From positions 248,001-312,000 of the forward strand of contig OZ220496.1 of NCBI GenBank assembly GCA_965116235.1: 64,000 bases of DNA. The letters are read 5' to 3'. This DNA is from MPNP01 sp965116235. GTDB taxonomy: Bacteria; Pseudomonadota; Alphaproteobacteria; Rhodobacterales; Rhodobacteraceae. The notes below the pieces were generated by a model. The model was not told the origin of the DNA. It saw only the letters and a program-made list of their open reading frames with translations, and searched no databases. The position numbers and the translations under genes were made by a program. Of the stretch, positions 62,906 through 64,000 are shown piece by piece. How positions within the stretch are numbered: position 1 is the stretch's first letter; the number at the start of each line of letters is the position of its first letter.

Positions 62906-63884
62906 CGTCATCATGCCCGCCTTGGGCATGACTCAGGACTCAGGCTTGATCCTGTCCTGGAAAAAGGAAGTCGGTGACGAAGTGGACGTCGGCGACATTC
63001 TCATGGAGGTCGAAACCGATAAGGCCGCAGTGGAAGTGGAGGCACAAAATTCCGGAGTCCTTCTTGCCCTGCAGGCTGAAGAAGGGACGGACGTACCCGT
63101 AGGTGAAGTCGTTGCCATCATCGGAGACAAGACAGAGCTTGCTGTATCCCCTCGGTCCTCTATCCCCTCCGAACCATCCTCGGTTGAAAATGACTCCATG
63201 CCACCACCTGAAGAGATCAGGAGCCGAGTGGAGAAAAAAGAGTCCACAACAGCCGAAGCTAACCGTGTCAATCACAGAATTTTGGCCTCGCCAAAGGCTA
63301 AGCGTCTTGCCAAGGAACGCGGGTTGGATTTGCGAGTTCTTGTTCGATCCGGCCATCCACAGCCCTATCACGTCTCGGATCTGGAACACTTGATATCCTT
63401 GACCTCATCTTGCGGACCGACAATGAACGACTTTGTCCGAGCCCTGACAGATGGTGCTGCATTCAAGGAATTTTCTGAACGACTCAAAAGAGAGTTCAGT
63501 CTGCCGGTTTCGCTGACGCTGGCAGCCTTTGCAGCAGGCGCTTATCGGTCCGTCACGACTACGAAAAACATCACGGTACGTGTCGACTCCATGCCCGATA
63601 CAAGTTCCACTTACACGATTCCGGACTGCGTCGGGCTGACCAGAATTGAACAGTCAGAGTCCGCTCTGCAGCCTGATCTGATAGTCTTCGACCTCACATC
63701 GACAAGGCTGGTGGAAATCAGAAGCGGCCCCACGCTGGTTCCAACATTTGCGGTCACATGGGACAGCAATCGAATTGAAGCAGCCCTTATGGTTCCTCAA
63801 GGGCTTCTGAACCAAGGCCAGCTCGTGAATTGTATGGAAGGCTTTATTGGCAGGCTGGAACAGCCTCTGCGGCATCTGCTTTGA
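62895..63884 (+). CDS. Lipoyl-domain E2-like protein with degenerate catalytic domain
   Basis: From ATG 62895 the product has 329 residues. It begins MPHDVIMPALGMTQDSGLIL and has a complete lipoyl domain (2-78) with the modifiable lysine in EVETDKAAVEV (Lys43). A Pro/Glu/Ser-rich linker follows, then an E3-binding domain (ASPKAKRLAKERGLDLRVLV). The C-terminal acyltransferase region is shrunken and no H-x-x-x-DG catalytic motif is visible; the end GRLEQPLRHLL resembles a truncated E2 core. It probably serves as a lipoyl carrier, not a full acyltransferase. It overlaps the E1-beta stop by 11 bp. Confidence 0.82.
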   Translation: MPHDVIMPALGMTQDSGLILSWKKEVGDEVDVGDILMEVETDKAAVEVEAQNSGVLLALQAEEGTDVPVGEVVAIIGDKTELAVSPRSSIPSEPSSVENDSMPPPEEIRSRVEKKESTTAEANRVNHRILASPKAKRLAKERGLDLRVLVRSGHPQPYHVSDLEHLISLTSSCGPTMNDFVRALTDGAAFKEFSERLKREFSLPVSLTLAAFAAGAYRSVTTTKNITVRVDSMPDTSSTYTIPDCVGLTRIEQSESALQPDLIVFDLTSTRLVEIRSGPTLVPTFAVTWDSNRIEAALMVPQGLLNQGQLVNCMEGFIGRLEQPLRHLL

Positions 63885-63901
63885 AATGATTGACATATCT
63901 T

Positions 63902-63938
63902 CCATCGATGAAATTTGCTGTTCACCTTTGATCGATGG
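63902..63938 (+). terminator. Hairpin downstream of the E2-like gene
   Basis: CCATCGATGAAA (63902-63913) and TTTGATCGATGG (63927-63938) can pair at 11 of 12 positions around a 13-base loop, shortly after the E2 stop. It could end or stabilise the operon mRNA; there is no T-run. The final 60 bp hold short open frames but no start I can support. Confidence 0.4.
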
Positions 63939-64000
63939 GCATGGCAAGGGTTGGCAACCGCCATGGAGTCCGAAGTGGAGACCGTAATTGCCAGCCCCTC

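Noticed and set aside
63963..64000. Possible start of another gene at the window end
   Set aside because: An ATG opens a frame to the edge but only 12 codons are visible and there is no ribosome-binding site to support it.

Overview
The window looks like a chromosome segment of an alphaproteobacterium with balanced base composition. The clues are purA directly followed by a DUF2842 gene, secG beside pyrG, a PhaC/PhaR/PhaZ polyhydroxyalkanoate locus and frequent TTG starts (purA, pyrG, OsmC, the class I amidotransferase, the HD gene). The many periplasmic-binding ABC uptake operons fit a heterotroph, perhaps marine; that last point is inference.

Layout. 1-2.6 kb: a HipA-type toxin gene and a badly decayed tnpB. 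2.9-12.8 kb: housekeeping and small-molecule genes (MFS efflux pump, thiamine pyrophosphokinase, interrupted YHS-domain gene, pyrG, secG, purA, DUF2842, TerB, HisC-like aminotransferase, class I amidotransferase). 12.8-15.4 kb: a two-gene type II restriction-modification system of the XamI family. 15.6-19.3 kb: phaR, phaC and divergent phaZ. 19.5-31.0 kb: one leftward run of eleven genes holding a carbohydrate-type ABC importer, a histidinol-dehydrogenase-like enzyme, an SDR, two NTF2/SnoaL-fold proteins, a bicupin, a MetE-like zinc methyltransferase and a LacI regulator. A perfect 20-bp palindrome lies upstream. It looks like a catabolic operon with an unidentified substrate.

31.2-39.1 kb: a 28-bp repeat pair, a DapA-family aldolase/lyase convergent with a ROK kinase, dxs, a Gfo/Idh/MocA oxidoreductase, and an HD-phosphohydrolase plus small YwgA/Panacea-like gene pair. 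39.3-43.3 kb: acyl-CoA dehydrogenase, ADP-forming acyl-CoA ligase and enoyl-CoA hydratase in one tight operon. 43.8-51 kb is accessory: an AAA ATPase with a probable nonsense codon, a desaturase, a Tm-1-like protein, transposase debris, an ArsR/AHSA1 pair, a one-spacer type I-E-like CRISPR remnant, brnTA and an internally deleted IS630-type element.

51.1-63.9 kb: a LacI regulator divergent from a twelve-gene operon. Two operator copies flank and overlap a near-consensus promoter. The operon encodes OsmC, a 3-hydroxyisobutyrate-dehydrogenase-like enzyme, a complete branched-chain-type ABC importer, a GST, an M24 hydrolase with an altered metal ligand, and E1-alpha/E1-beta/degenerate-E2 subunits of a 2-oxoacid dehydrogenase-type complex. 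Import, redox chemistry and TPP/lipoyl-dependent cleavage of one unknown substrate is the simplest reading.
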